The notes under the pieces: model-generated
The model's input: only the letters and a program-made list of their open reading frames with translations
Told to the model about the DNA's origin: nothing
Database searches by the model: none
Position numbers and translations under genes: made by a program
In this document: one piece after another, positions 6,820-13,986 of the stretch
Layout of the letters: the number at the start of each line of letters is the position of its first letter
How positions within the stretch are numbered: position 1 is the first letter of the stretch
NCBI GenBank assembly: GCA_020854785.1
Contig: JAHFZE010000070.1
Span: 1-15,839 of the forward strand
DNA from: Methanomethylovorans sp.
GTDB lineage: Archaea > Halobacteriota > Methanosarcinia > Methanosarcinales > Methanosarcinaceae
Reading direction: 5' to 3'
DNA length: 15,839 bases

Positions 6820-7565
6820 TTTTTAGTCACGGACACTTTTTGCGGAATAACCCCGTCAAAAACGAATTCACCGTCAGGATTCGAGGTCAGGCTGGTAATC
6901 TCAAGTCCGGGGACAACTGTATAGATGCGCGGTAAATATTCCTCCATTACACTTACGCTGTCTTCTTCCATATATTTCTCGGGAAGAGGAACGGCTCCAA
7001 GATAAAATGTTTCTGGATCTCCGCTTAATTGATTATTTGTAACGCTGATCCGCCCTTTACTATAAATATTCAAGCTGTCCGGCAGCGGAAGGGGCACATC
7101 GTCTGCAACATCCGAGTACAGATCGGTCTTAAGCCTTTTTATATCGGCTGTGCTCGACCCTTCCATGGTCCCATCGGGCATGACCTTTACCTGCAGGTTA
7201 TCGAACCACCAGAACCCGGGTGCAATCTCATTTAAGAGAGCAGTTGCCTCCTCATTGGTCAAAGTGAACTCTTTTTGTTCATATTCTGAGAATTCGAAAT
7301 TATAATCATGGATCGATTTCTTTTCGGCGTTCTTCTTGTATTCTTCCAGTGCTTCACCGCTCAAGCCTTCATATTCTACCTGTATACCTGTTTTTTCCAG
7401 AGCACTTACATAATCCTCATGAGTATATTTGACCCCAAGGTCTTTTGGTCCGAGCAATGAAAAACTTGCATAGACCCATGACACACTTAACAAAATTAGT
7501 ACAACTGCTGCTAATAATATGTACTTGATCTTTCCTTTTTCATCGTTCATAGCATTACCATCCAT
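6816..7565 (-). CDS. Membrane-anchored extracytoplasmic protein, function unknown
   Basis: A 249-residue protein I do not recognise. A short charged N-terminus (MNDEKGKIK) is followed by one hydrophobic helix at about residues 15-34 (YILLAAVVLILLSVSWVYAS). The remaining 210 or so residues are hydrophilic with alternating strands, so an anchored extracytoplasmic beta-rich domain is likely. No lipobox cysteine is present; the protein in fact contains no cysteine. A stretch around 101-145 (LTNEEATALLNE, then VKVMPDGTMEG) recalls the layout of YpmS/LolA-like substrate-binding domains, but that is a weak impression. The start may be ATG 7565 or, five codons on, ATG 7550; neither has a strong ribosome site. 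It is the first gene of the operon and its stop overlaps the radical SAM start by 4 bases (ATGA). It may bind or present the substrate of that enzyme. Confidence 0.7.
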   Translation of the reverse strand: MDGNAMNDEKGKIKYILLAAVVLILLSVSWVYASFSLLGPKDLGVKYTHEDYVSALEKTGIQVEYEGLSGEALEEYKKNAEKKSIHDYNFEFSEYEQKEFTLTNEEATALLNEIAPGFWWFDNLQVKVMPDGTMEGSSTADIKRLKTDLYSDVADDVPLPLPDSLNIYSKGRISVTNNQLSGDPETFYLGAVPLPEKYMEEDSVSVMEEYLPRIYTVVPGLEITSLTSNPDGEFVFDGVIPQKVSVTKK

Positions 7566-7605
7566 TATCTCACAATTATTATAATAATTTTAATTCCATT
7601 CTATT

Positions 7606-7620
7606 CTATTTAAATATATA
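7606..7620 (-). promoter_or_regulatory. TATA box of the radical SAM operon
   Basis: The minus strand reads TATATATTTAAATAG, a near-ideal archaeal TATA element centred about 48 bases before the ATG at 7565. The transcript should begin near 7586 with a leader of about 20 bases. It serves all three overlapping genes down to 4674. Confidence 0.6.
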
Positions 7621-7808
7621 GCCAGCTTTAGCCTCAGAACTTGTTCAAAGGTTCATGTACTTGTTATAGAACCAGCTGAGAAGTATGTGAAAACACAACA
7701 AATGATATCTGAAAGGATAAGTTACAGACACAACCAGCAAGAAGGTGTAAGACATCAGGAAAGTACGAGATGATGAGCAGGCAAAAGACAATTACGATGA
7801 CGATATCT

Positions 7809-8570
7809 TCAACCTATGCCATACAATGCTGCTCCCAGTGCTCCCGTGATCTGAGGCTCGGGAGGCACATAAAATGATACTTGAAGCTCTTTTTCCAGCG
7901 CTGCTCGGATGCCTGTGTTCTTTGCCACGCCTCCTACAAAGGCCACGTTTTGCTTAATACCTAATTGCAGGGCCATAACAGCGATCCTCCGTGCAATGCT
8001 TTCAATGAGCCCGGCAGCTATGTCTTCTTTAGCCGATCCTCTTGAACGAAGCGATATGACCTCGGATTCAGCAAAAACAGTGCACATGCTTGTTATACAT
8101 GCAGGTTTTTCAGAGGCAAGCGCCAGGCTGCCCAGATCATCTATTGGAACTTCAAGAGCCCTTGCAGTGTACTCCAAGAATTTACCTGTACCTGCTGCGC
8201 ACTTATCGTTCATCAGAAAATCAACGACCTTTCCGTTATATACTGACACTACTTTGCTGTCTTGTCCACCGATGTCAATTATCCCGTTAACCTCCGGATA
8301 CAGGTGATATACGCCCAGAGCATGGGCAGTGATCTCGCTAATGGCTTTGTCGGCGAACTTTATGCTATTCCTGCCATATCCTGTTGAATATACATGATCA
8401 ATATCGCTTTTCACGATCCCGGCTTGGTCAAGGACATCTTTGTATGCCTTCTCTGCAGCGGAAATAAAATCAAATGCTGTGGGCTGTATACTGTAGGCTA
8501 TGCATTTGCCATCTTTGAGCAGAACAGCTTTAGTTGTGGCAGAACCAGAATCTAATCCAGCTGAGATCAT
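7809..8570 (-). CDS. yjiL: YjiL-like ATP-dependent activator (BadF/BcrA/HgdC family) of a double-cubane-cluster protein
   Basis: A 253-residue ASKHA-fold ATPase of the 2-hydroxyacyl-CoA dehydratase activator family. The phosphate-1 motif DSGSATTKAV is at residues 7-16, phosphate-2 DIGGQDSKVV at 99-108, and the adenosine motif FVGGVAKNTG at 211-220. Cys124 in NDKCAAGTGK and Cys163 in SMCTVFAESE are the two cysteines with which each monomer of the dimer holds the shared [4Fe-4S] cluster. Family knowledge: these proteins couple ATP hydrolysis to electron transfer at low potential into a partner protein. The partner is the gene just upstream, whose stop overlaps this start by 4 bases (ATGA). Length (E. 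coli YjiL is about 255 residues) and pairing point to the YjiL group rather than a true dehydratase component C. The electron donor is unknown; none is encoded beside it. Confidence 0.88.
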   Translation of the reverse strand: MISAGLDSGSATTKAVLLKDGKCIAYSIQPTAFDFISAAEKAYKDVLDQAGIVKSDIDHVYSTGYGRNSIKFADKAISEITAHALGVYHLYPEVNGIIDIGGQDSKVVSVYNGKVVDFLMNDKCAAGTGKFLEYTARALEVPIDDLGSLALASEKPACITSMCTVFAESEVISLRSRGSAKEDIAAGLIESIARRIAVMALQLGIKQNVAFVGGVAKNTGIRAALEKELQVSFYVPPEPQITGALGAALYGIG

Positions 8571-9712
8571 GAAAGCATCTCCATGAACGCATCCACACGA
8601 AGTCCTATCTGTTCTACATCTGAGTTGCTATAGTCCGTTTCAACGAAAAGCATGGGTATCCCTGCCTTCTTTAGAGCCTGCTGTACTTTATATTTCTCGA
8701 TATTGTATCCGTGACAGAACTGTAGAGTATAGTATATAACCCCATCAACTTTGAAATCTCTGGAGAGCTCTAAAATATTTTCAATGCGTCTTTCATTGGG
8801 ACTCATACAGGAACAGGGTATTCTGATATAGCGTTCGGCCAGCGCCAACATTGGATCCTTGCTTTCATCGACAGGGTCCCAGAAAGACCTGGTTCCCGTG
8901 CAACTTTCCTCCACCACGATAACGCCACCTTTGCTCTCTATGATCTCTGGCACTTTTGTATTGCCTGCAGACATAGGACAACCCGAGATCATTATCCTGG
9001 GTCTGTGAGTACCCTCTGGCCTGACGTTCTCGACTTCATCTACGAGCAGTTTCAGAGACTTCTTCAATTCTTCCGGCGAGAGAAAATACTGCTTCTGAAG
9101 GATCGTCAGCATATCGACACCACTTATGGGAGCTGGATCCTTTTTACGCAATGCGTAGAGCTTATGGAATAATTTTCTCGTTTCGTTAGAGGATCTTATT
9201 TCCTTCTTTAGTTGTTCAGCAGTTATCCTGTTACCTGTAAGCTGCTCCATTCTACTCTTGAACTTCTCAAGTTCCTGTAAGAAATATTGAAGGGCTTCAG
9301 GACTATCCGGCCTTTGGGGAAGATCGATAATATAGGTGGGAACATGACTGGCCAATATCTCATACATCTTCTTCTTACTATCACACGTATTCTCGGCTAC
9401 TATCAGGTCTACCATACTGAAATGAGAACATGACCTTACACCTGAACAGCCGTCGTTGACGATGGAACCAAATGATGATTTGACCAGAGGGCAGATGTTC
9501 CTTGGCAGATATTGCTCCGCTATGGACACTGTATCGTTCCTGCCTCCGCAGAGTATTGTACGATCAGCGCCTGCAGCAAGGATTATCTCGTCAGGTACGA
9601 AAAGACAAAAAGTCCCGACCAATTTCTTACCCGCTTTTCTTTCATCCGCTATCTGGCAAATACGCTTATTATATGAACTTTTAAGATATTCAATACTTTT
9701 TAGATGGTCCAT
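8567..9712 (-). CDS. yjiM: YjiM-like double-cubane-cluster protein (HgdB/BcrC-related anaerobic reductase)
   Basis: A 381-residue protein (386 from the alternative GTG at 9727) matching E. coli YjiM throughout. The match includes GTFCLFVPDEI, LPRNICPLVKSSFG, AENTCDSKKKMYE, SGCPMSAGN, EESCTGTR, IPCSCMSPNERR and a C-terminal ETDYSNSDVEQ. Eleven cysteines are present (numbering from GTG: 41, 60, 79, 94, 100, 115, 250, 276, 305, 307, 338). Several should ligate the [8Fe-9S] double cubane known from the Carboxydothermus protein, which reduces small molecules such as acetylene with ATP and the activator. The natural substrate is unknown. Only one dehydratase-type subunit is encoded, so a true two-subunit 2-hydroxyacyl-CoA dehydratase is unlikely. 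ATG 9712 was preferred because a TATA box is centred about 30 bases upstream; GTG 9727 would fall outside that transcript. Confidence 0.87.
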   Translation of the reverse strand: MDHLKSIEYLKSSYNKRICQIADERKAGKKLVGTFCLFVPDEIILAAGADRTILCGGRNDTVSIAEQYLPRNICPLVKSSFGSIVNDGCSGVRSCSHFSMVDLIVAENTCDSKKKMYEILASHVPTYIIDLPQRPDSPEALQYFLQELEKFKSRMEQLTGNRITAEQLKKEIRSSNETRKLFHKLYALRKKDPAPISGVDMLTILQKQYFLSPEELKKSLKLLVDEVENVRPEGTHRPRIMISGCPMSAGNTKVPEIIESKGGVIVVEESCTGTRSFWDPVDESKDPMLALAERYIRIPCSCMSPNERRIENILELSRDFKVDGVIYYTLQFCHGYNIEKYKVQQALKKAGIPMLFVETDYSNSDVEQIGLRVDAFMEMLS

Positions 9713-9735
9713 ATTCTCTACAAACACTGGTATCT

Positions 9736-9747
9736 AATATATTAAAT
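9736..9747 (-). promoter_or_regulatory. TATA box of the double-cubane reductase operon
   Basis: The minus strand CGATTTAATATATTAG contains a good archaeal TATA box. Its centre is about 30 bases from ATG 9712, implying a nearly leaderless transcript. The element is almost symmetrical, so it could also serve the plus strand toward the hemerythrin gene. Confidence 0.5.
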
Positions 9748-9984
9748 CGTTTATGGGAATACGAGTGTAGTGTAAAGGAGCCATCAAATTGGCTTCGAGG
9801 ATCGCCCTTCTTATGTGATGACCTGATCAGAGATTTAAAAAAGAGGTTTAAAGATCGACCGAAAGAAAGAACATATTGAGCATTTAATAATGATTGAGAA
9901 ACTGAAAAAAGATGTTGCTTTTTGTTAAGCTGCAAACGATCAGTAATTCAATAATAAGGTTGCTTTGAACGAGTATAGATTGAG

Positions 9985-9993
9985 GGAGTGATC
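9985..9993 (+). promoter_or_regulatory. Strong ribosome binding site of the hemerythrin gene
   Basis: GGAGTGATC matches the anti-Shine-Dalgarno end of archaeal 16S rRNA at eight of nine positions and lies just before the ATGATG pair at 9998-10003. Confidence 0.65.
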
Positions 9994-9997
9994 AAAC

Positions 9998-10549
9998 ATG
10001 ATGGGTGTTGAGAATTTGCGACATGAGCATAATGAAATAACTATAATGCTCGATATTCTGGAAAAGGTGTGTGGATTGCTTGATGCGGGAGAAGAGATAG
10101 TTCATGAGCATCTCGAGCAGTTGCATGATTTCATGGTTGTTTTTGTTGATCAATGTCATCATACGAAGGAAGAGAAATTGCTTTTTCCTACATTAGAGAA
10201 CATAGATGGAGCTGAATCAAAAAAAATGATAGATATGCTTCTGTCCGAGCATGAAACCGGACGTAAGTATACAAAGGCCATAGGTGAAACCATTTCTGGT
10301 GGGGGGAAGATAGATCCTCAGGATCGTGCAAACCTTGTCAAATATGGAAGGTACTACATCAAGCTCCTTGTCCAGCACATCGATAAAGAGAACAATATCC
10401 TTTTCACAATGGCTGAAAAGAAACTTTCGCAAGAACAGAACCGGAAGTTATTTGCAGAATTTGAGATCGTGGAAGAGGAAAATATCGGCATCGGTAAACA
10501 TGAGCAATTGCATGGAATACTTCACAGACTGGCTGATATTTATCTGTGA
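9998..10549 (+). CDS. Hemerythrin HHE domain protein
   Basis: A 183-residue cytoplasmic protein with a hemerythrin-like four-helix bundle that should bind a non-heme di-iron centre. Candidate ligands occur in the expected order: His9/His11 (LRHEHNE), His54/His55 and Glu59 (CHHTKEEKLLFP), His85 (LSEHETGRKY), and His127 with Glu131 (HIDKENNILF). The pattern matches YtfE/HHE family spacing. Such proteins bind oxygen or NO, or supply iron for cluster repair. The gene has a strong ribosome site and diverges from the oxygen-sensitive double-cubane reductase genes, so a protective or iron-repair role is plausible but inferred. ATG 10001 is an alternative start, one codon shorter. It is a single gene, ended by T-runs in the convergent gap. 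Family assignment is firm. Confidence 0.88.
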   Translation: MMGVENLRHEHNEITIMLDILEKVCGLLDAGEEIVHEHLEQLHDFMVVFVDQCHHTKEEKLLFPTLENIDGAESKKMIDMLLSEHETGRKYTKAIGETISGGGKIDPQDRANLVKYGRYYIKLLVQHIDKENNILFTMAEKKLSQEQNRKLFAEFEIVEEENIGIGKHEQLHGILHRLADIYL

Positions 10550-10567
10550 ACCTTTTCAAAAGCCTAG

Positions 10568-10591
10568 TTTTTACCTATACCTCAATTTTTT
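10568..10591 (+). terminator. Oligo-T terminators after the hemerythrin gene
   Basis: Two T-runs, TTTTT at 10568-10572 and TTTTTT at 10586-10591, follow the stop within 45 bases. Archaeal RNA polymerase ends transcripts at such runs. No clear stem precedes them. Confidence 0.4.
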
Positions 10592-10695
10592 CATATAGGA
10601 AATGATCTTTAAGATTAAGTTAGTTACACATGAGAACAGAACCCTGAAATAAGCCCTTTAGCTACCCTATCCATGATGTGCACGTAGTCATGCCC

Positions 10696-11382
10696 TTAAG
10701 ATTTCGTTCTTATCTCATCACTTATCATTATACCATCTTCGAGAGTGATCACCCTGTTGACATATTCCACATGCCATGGTTCATGTGTCACCATAATGAT
10801 CGTCTGACCATATTTTTCATTGAGCTCTTTGAATACATCCAGCACCTGCTTCGAGTTATTGGTGTCCAGGTTTGCACACGGTTCATCCGCAAACATGATA
10901 TCGGGTTTTTTTGCTATGGCCCTTGCAATGGCAACTCGTTGCTTTTCACCACCAGATAATTCATCAGGGACTCTGTCATGTTTCCCTTTCAGGCCAACCT
11001 TATCTAATGCTTCAAGAGCGGTGCTATAAGATTCCTTCTTTGACCTGCCTTCCATCATAGAGAGCACATATACATTCTCTGCAGCACTCATCTCATTGAT
11101 GAGTGCATAATCCTGAAAGACATAGCCAACCTGTGTCAGCCTGTAATAACTCCTTTCTGCTTCAGGCAGGCTGGAAACCTCTAATCCCCGGATAGTATAC
11201 ATCCCGCCTGTTGCATCGTCCAATAATGCCAGTATCCTCAAAAGAGTCGTTTTTCCACTACCAGACGCACCCATTATAGCCACAAATTCCCCTTTCTTTA
11301 TTTCGAAAGAAACACCATTGAGAGCCTTTACCTCAGTTTTGCCGGTCCCATAATATCTTTTCAGATCCTTTACGATTATCAT
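10696..11382 (-). CDS. ABC exporter ATPase, LolD/MacB type
   Basis: A 228-residue ABC ATP-binding subunit. Counting from ATG 11382: Walker A GASGSGKT is at 38-45, the Q-loop Gln at 90, the signature LSGGE at 142-146, Walker B IMFADEP at 162-168, and the H-loop His at 200. Overall sequence and length match the LolD/MacB/FtsE group, which drives mechanotransmission with FtsX-like permeases rather than ordinary substrate channels. ATG 11397 would add five residues and overlap the permease by 13 bases. ATG 11382 is preferred because the family begins near MIIVKDL and GGACGGT lies just ahead of it. It is the last gene of a three-gene operon with a permease and a surface protein. Family certain; cargo unknown. 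Confidence 0.9.
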   Translation of the reverse strand: MIIVKDLKRYYGTGKTEVKALNGVSFEIKKGEFVAIMGASGSGKTTLLRILALLDDATGGMYTIRGLEVSSLPEAERSYYRLTQVGYVFQDYALINEMSAAENVYVLSMMEGRSKKESYSTALEALDKVGLKGKHDRVPDELSGGEKQRVAIARAIAKKPDIMFADEPCANLDTNNSKQVLDVFKELNEKYGQTIIMVTHEPWHVEYVNRVITLEDGIMISDEIRTKS

Positions 11383-11384
11383 TC

Positions 11385-12593
11385 TTACCGTCCCCATATG
11401 GCTTTGAGTATGCTCTCTCTCGATACGCTCCAGGCAGGCAGGATCCCGGCTATCACTGACAATGTAAGCATGGTAACTATGCTTTGAATAAGCAGCACTG
11501 GATCAATGACCGGACTTATTTCTATGGTTTCATAGAAAACTACTGGATTTGCCTGGAAATAGAACATAAGTGTTAAGTAGAGTATCAATCCTGCAAAGAT
11601 CCCCAGTGAAACATAGAAAGTGCTAAGAAATGCATAGGACAACACGATAGATCTTGGGGTGATACCTACCGCTTTTAGGATCCCGATCTCTTTTTTCCTG
11701 TTCAGCACATTGATATAGATTATTATAAGAACCAGCGCTGCACCTACTATCAAACTCACGATCTTGGACATGATATCTATAGCACCCATGCTTTGCATGG
11801 CCTGTCTTATGAGAGACTCCGACTTATCAGCCCATGTGAATATCTGCTCATTCACTCCAACTTCCCTGATCTTGTCCCTTATCTTTGCTTCCGTTCCTTG
11901 ATCAGTGACCCTTACAACTACACTGGTAGCTTCTTTGCCTTCAAGGCCGTACACATCTTCGATCTCCTTGTAGTGGATCAGAGCATTAAGGTCAACAACC
12001 TCGAATGTGCCTTCCATGATGCCTTTGACCTTATAGGTCCTTTTTACACCATTGCTGTATGTTACGTCAACAAAGGCTCCTGGCCTTACTTCACCCAGGT
12101 TGTCATATATCTCTGACCCGAAACCCGTCCCTGCTATCATAGCTCCGATGATTATCTCATCCCGGGACAGATCACTTAAAAAATCTCCCTCACTGATGAT
12201 GTATGGATACCGTGAGATATCATACTCTTCTATAGGGAGAATGCCTGTTATCGTTACACCTACGACTTTCTGCTTATGGCTAATGGATGCTCCCACATCA
12301 AGTCTTTTTGTTGCAGCTCTGACCCCTTCTACAGCCCGGACCTTCTTCAATACATTATCTGCATTGTTAATGTAAGTGTTATCCCCCGTTGGCTCAATGA
12401 CAATATCCCCGTACGGATAATCCTGCATGAACCCGGTAAACATGCCTAAGAGCCCTCCTATCATTGATGGAAGAAATACCAAGTTCATAAAAATGAGGGA
12501 AAGGACAAAAACAATGAACATCAGTGTTTTCTTGTTCCCTCTCTTGATACTGCAGTAGGCAATTAGAGCTCCTACCCGGATATCATTGATCAT
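11385..12593 (-). CDS. MacB/FtsX-type ABC permease
   Basis: A 402-residue permease with the MacB topology. One helix lies near residues 23-45, an extracytoplasmic MacB-PCD-like domain at about 50-270, and three helices at about 275-297, 317-340 and 363-386. The conserved cytoplasmic coupling segment NRKKEIGILKAVGITPRSI follows the second helix, and the C-terminus LPAWSVSRESILKAIWG is the usual ending. In this family the extracytoplasmic domain moves in step with ATP hydrolysis to export or extract lipids, peptides or proteins. The gene starts 9 bases after the surface protein gene, with GAGGGT ahead of its ATG, and abuts the ATPase. No separate HlyD/MacA-like adaptor is present; the upstream surface protein may fill that role. 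Confidence 0.88.
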   Translation of the reverse strand: MINDIRVGALIAYCSIKRGNKKTLMFIVFVLSLIFMNLVFLPSMIGGLLGMFTGFMQDYPYGDIVIEPTGDNTYINNADNVLKKVRAVEGVRAATKRLDVGASISHKQKVVGVTITGILPIEEYDISRYPYIISEGDFLSDLSRDEIIIGAMIAGTGFGSEIYDNLGEVRPGAFVDVTYSNGVKRTYKVKGIMEGTFEVVDLNALIHYKEIEDVYGLEGKEATSVVVRVTDQGTEAKIRDKIREVGVNEQIFTWADKSESLIRQAMQSMGAIDIMSKIVSLIVGAALVLIIIYINVLNRKKEIGILKAVGITPRSIVLSYAFLSTFYVSLGIFAGLILYLTLMFYFQANPVVFYETIEISPVIDPVLLIQSIVTMLTLSVIAGILPAWSVSRESILKAIWGR

Positions 12594-12602
12594 ATCGGAC
12601 CC

Positions 12603-13829
12603 TCATTTCTTCTTATTGTCAGCAGAGTTATCTCCGCCTTCCATTAACTGCCTGATCACCGCATCTTTTGATCTTGTTGTCCTGTAATTATAATAGATAA
12701 GGCCACCAATGATCGCCAGTATCAGGAATATAAGTAGAACTGTCCCCAGCCATCCTTCCTTTTCCATGACAATGACATTTATCCTCGTTTGTATTTGTTC
12801 TTCCCCAAAATCATCAATATATGTTATTGTTATGGGAATCTGGTATTCTCCTGCTCTGTCAGCCACAAATGTGATCACTGCAGGTCCATCCTCATTTGTA
12901 TCAAGAGTACCTATAAAAGATTCTTTTAGGCCCTTGAAGGGATGGTCAGCATAGACCCTTATTGAATTAATTGTCCGCTCACCAGAGTTTTCGACCCTCA
13001 TGGTCAATTCTACGGTGTCTCCCTTGCGGGGAAGAACAGGATCGACCTTCACAGATGCAAGGTTCAAACTTCCTTTTTTGTCAAGTATGGTCAGTGTAAT
13101 ATTATACTCATCCTTCTGGATACCATAATCGTCTTCATAGTTGATGATGACCGGGATCTGAAAAGTTCCTGATCTATTCGCCTTGAATTTGAACAATGCA
13201 GTTTGACTTGCATTTGAACCGAGAGCTCCGATCGTAGAGTTCTTTATTCCCTGGAAGTCATGGTCTAAACCGACTTCCAGGGATTTTGCTATGCCCTTGC
13301 CAAAATTCTCTATGCCTAAATTAAGATCAACTGTATCTCCTTCATAGATATATGCAGGTGTGGTCCTGATAGAAGATATCCTTGGTTCTGCATGCTCTCC
13401 TATGACTATTACTTCAACCTCATAATATGCTGTTCTTCTTACATCCTCATTGCCATATGTCAATTTCATTTTAATGATATGTGGACCTGGTTTGGCATCA
13501 GGGGTTGTTCTCATATGGTATCTTAATTGCCTTTCGCTTCTGCTGTAAACAAATCTGGGAAAATGAGCAACAAGACTTTCTGTAACTAAGATATCAGGGG
13601 GGATGCTGATGATCTCAAAAGTGATATTCTCAGGAACCTGAGTACCGCAGTTTTCCAGACTTATCCCCACAGTGAACTCTTTATTGATCCCTACTGAACT
13701 GGGACTAATGTCCTCTACCACTGCTCTTAAACATTCATCACCAGAGCCTGCTTCACCAGTGATACTTCCCAAAAGGATAACAAAAAAAGATAATAAGATA
13801 AAAAATGTTGATCTTGCATTATAATCCAT
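12603..13829 (-). CDS. Cell-surface protein with three Ig-like (CARDB/COG1361) repeats and a C-terminal membrane anchor
   Basis: A 408-residue exported protein. Residues 8-28 form a signal peptide (STFFILLSFFVILLGSITG), with cleavage likely near residue 27. Three Ig-like beta domains follow at about 38-143, 150-250 and 257-357. The second and third are clear copies: each has GDTV, a central ENxG, and a GTFQIPV or GEYQIPI strand. Helix 361-381 anchors the protein, leaving a basic cytoplasmic tail ending in KKK. Cys33 and Cys61 could form a disulfide in the first domain. This is the layout of COG1361 archaeal surface proteins often found with ABC permease and ATPase genes, as here. It probably acts as the external partner of the exporter. 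It is the first gene of the operon, with GGGGATG before the ATG. No precise function is known. Confidence 0.82.
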   Translation of the reverse strand: MDYNARSTFFILLSFFVILLGSITGEAGSGDECLRAVVEDISPSSVGINKEFTVGISLENCGTQVPENITFEIISIPPDILVTESLVAHFPRFVYSRSERQLRYHMRTTPDAKPGPHIIKMKLTYGNEDVRRTAYYEVEVIVIGEHAEPRISSIRTTPAYIYEGDTVDLNLGIENFGKGIAKSLEVGLDHDFQGIKNSTIGALGSNASQTALFKFKANRSGTFQIPVIINYEDDYGIQKDEYNITLTILDKKGSLNLASVKVDPVLPRKGDTVELTMRVENSGERTINSIRVYADHPFKGLKESFIGTLDTNEDGPAVITFVADRAGEYQIPITITYIDDFGEEQIQTRINVIVMEKEGWLGTVLLIFLILAIIGGLIYYNYRTTRSKDAVIRQLMEGGDNSADNKKK

Positions 13830-13986
13830 TCATTATTCATCCCCATAAAATCATTTATGTGCATGCCTTTTGATGATCATCCTCGATCGTCTGGAGCATT
13901 TCTTTAGAGTCCTCAGTATTGCTTATGGTCAGATAATTAGTGATCTTAGATTATATTTTTTATGCTTTTATGTTATTTTTAAGTTG

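Noticed and set aside
7809..9727. Classical 2-hydroxyacyl-CoA or benzoyl-CoA dehydratase/reductase operon
   Set aside because: Those enzymes need two or more large subunits; only one is encoded, and its motifs follow YjiM/double-cubane proteins.
9776..9818. Leader peptide starting at TTG 9789 behind AGGAG
   Set aside because: Only nine codons (TTG to TGA) with no regulatory hairpin; the site is as likely to be chance.
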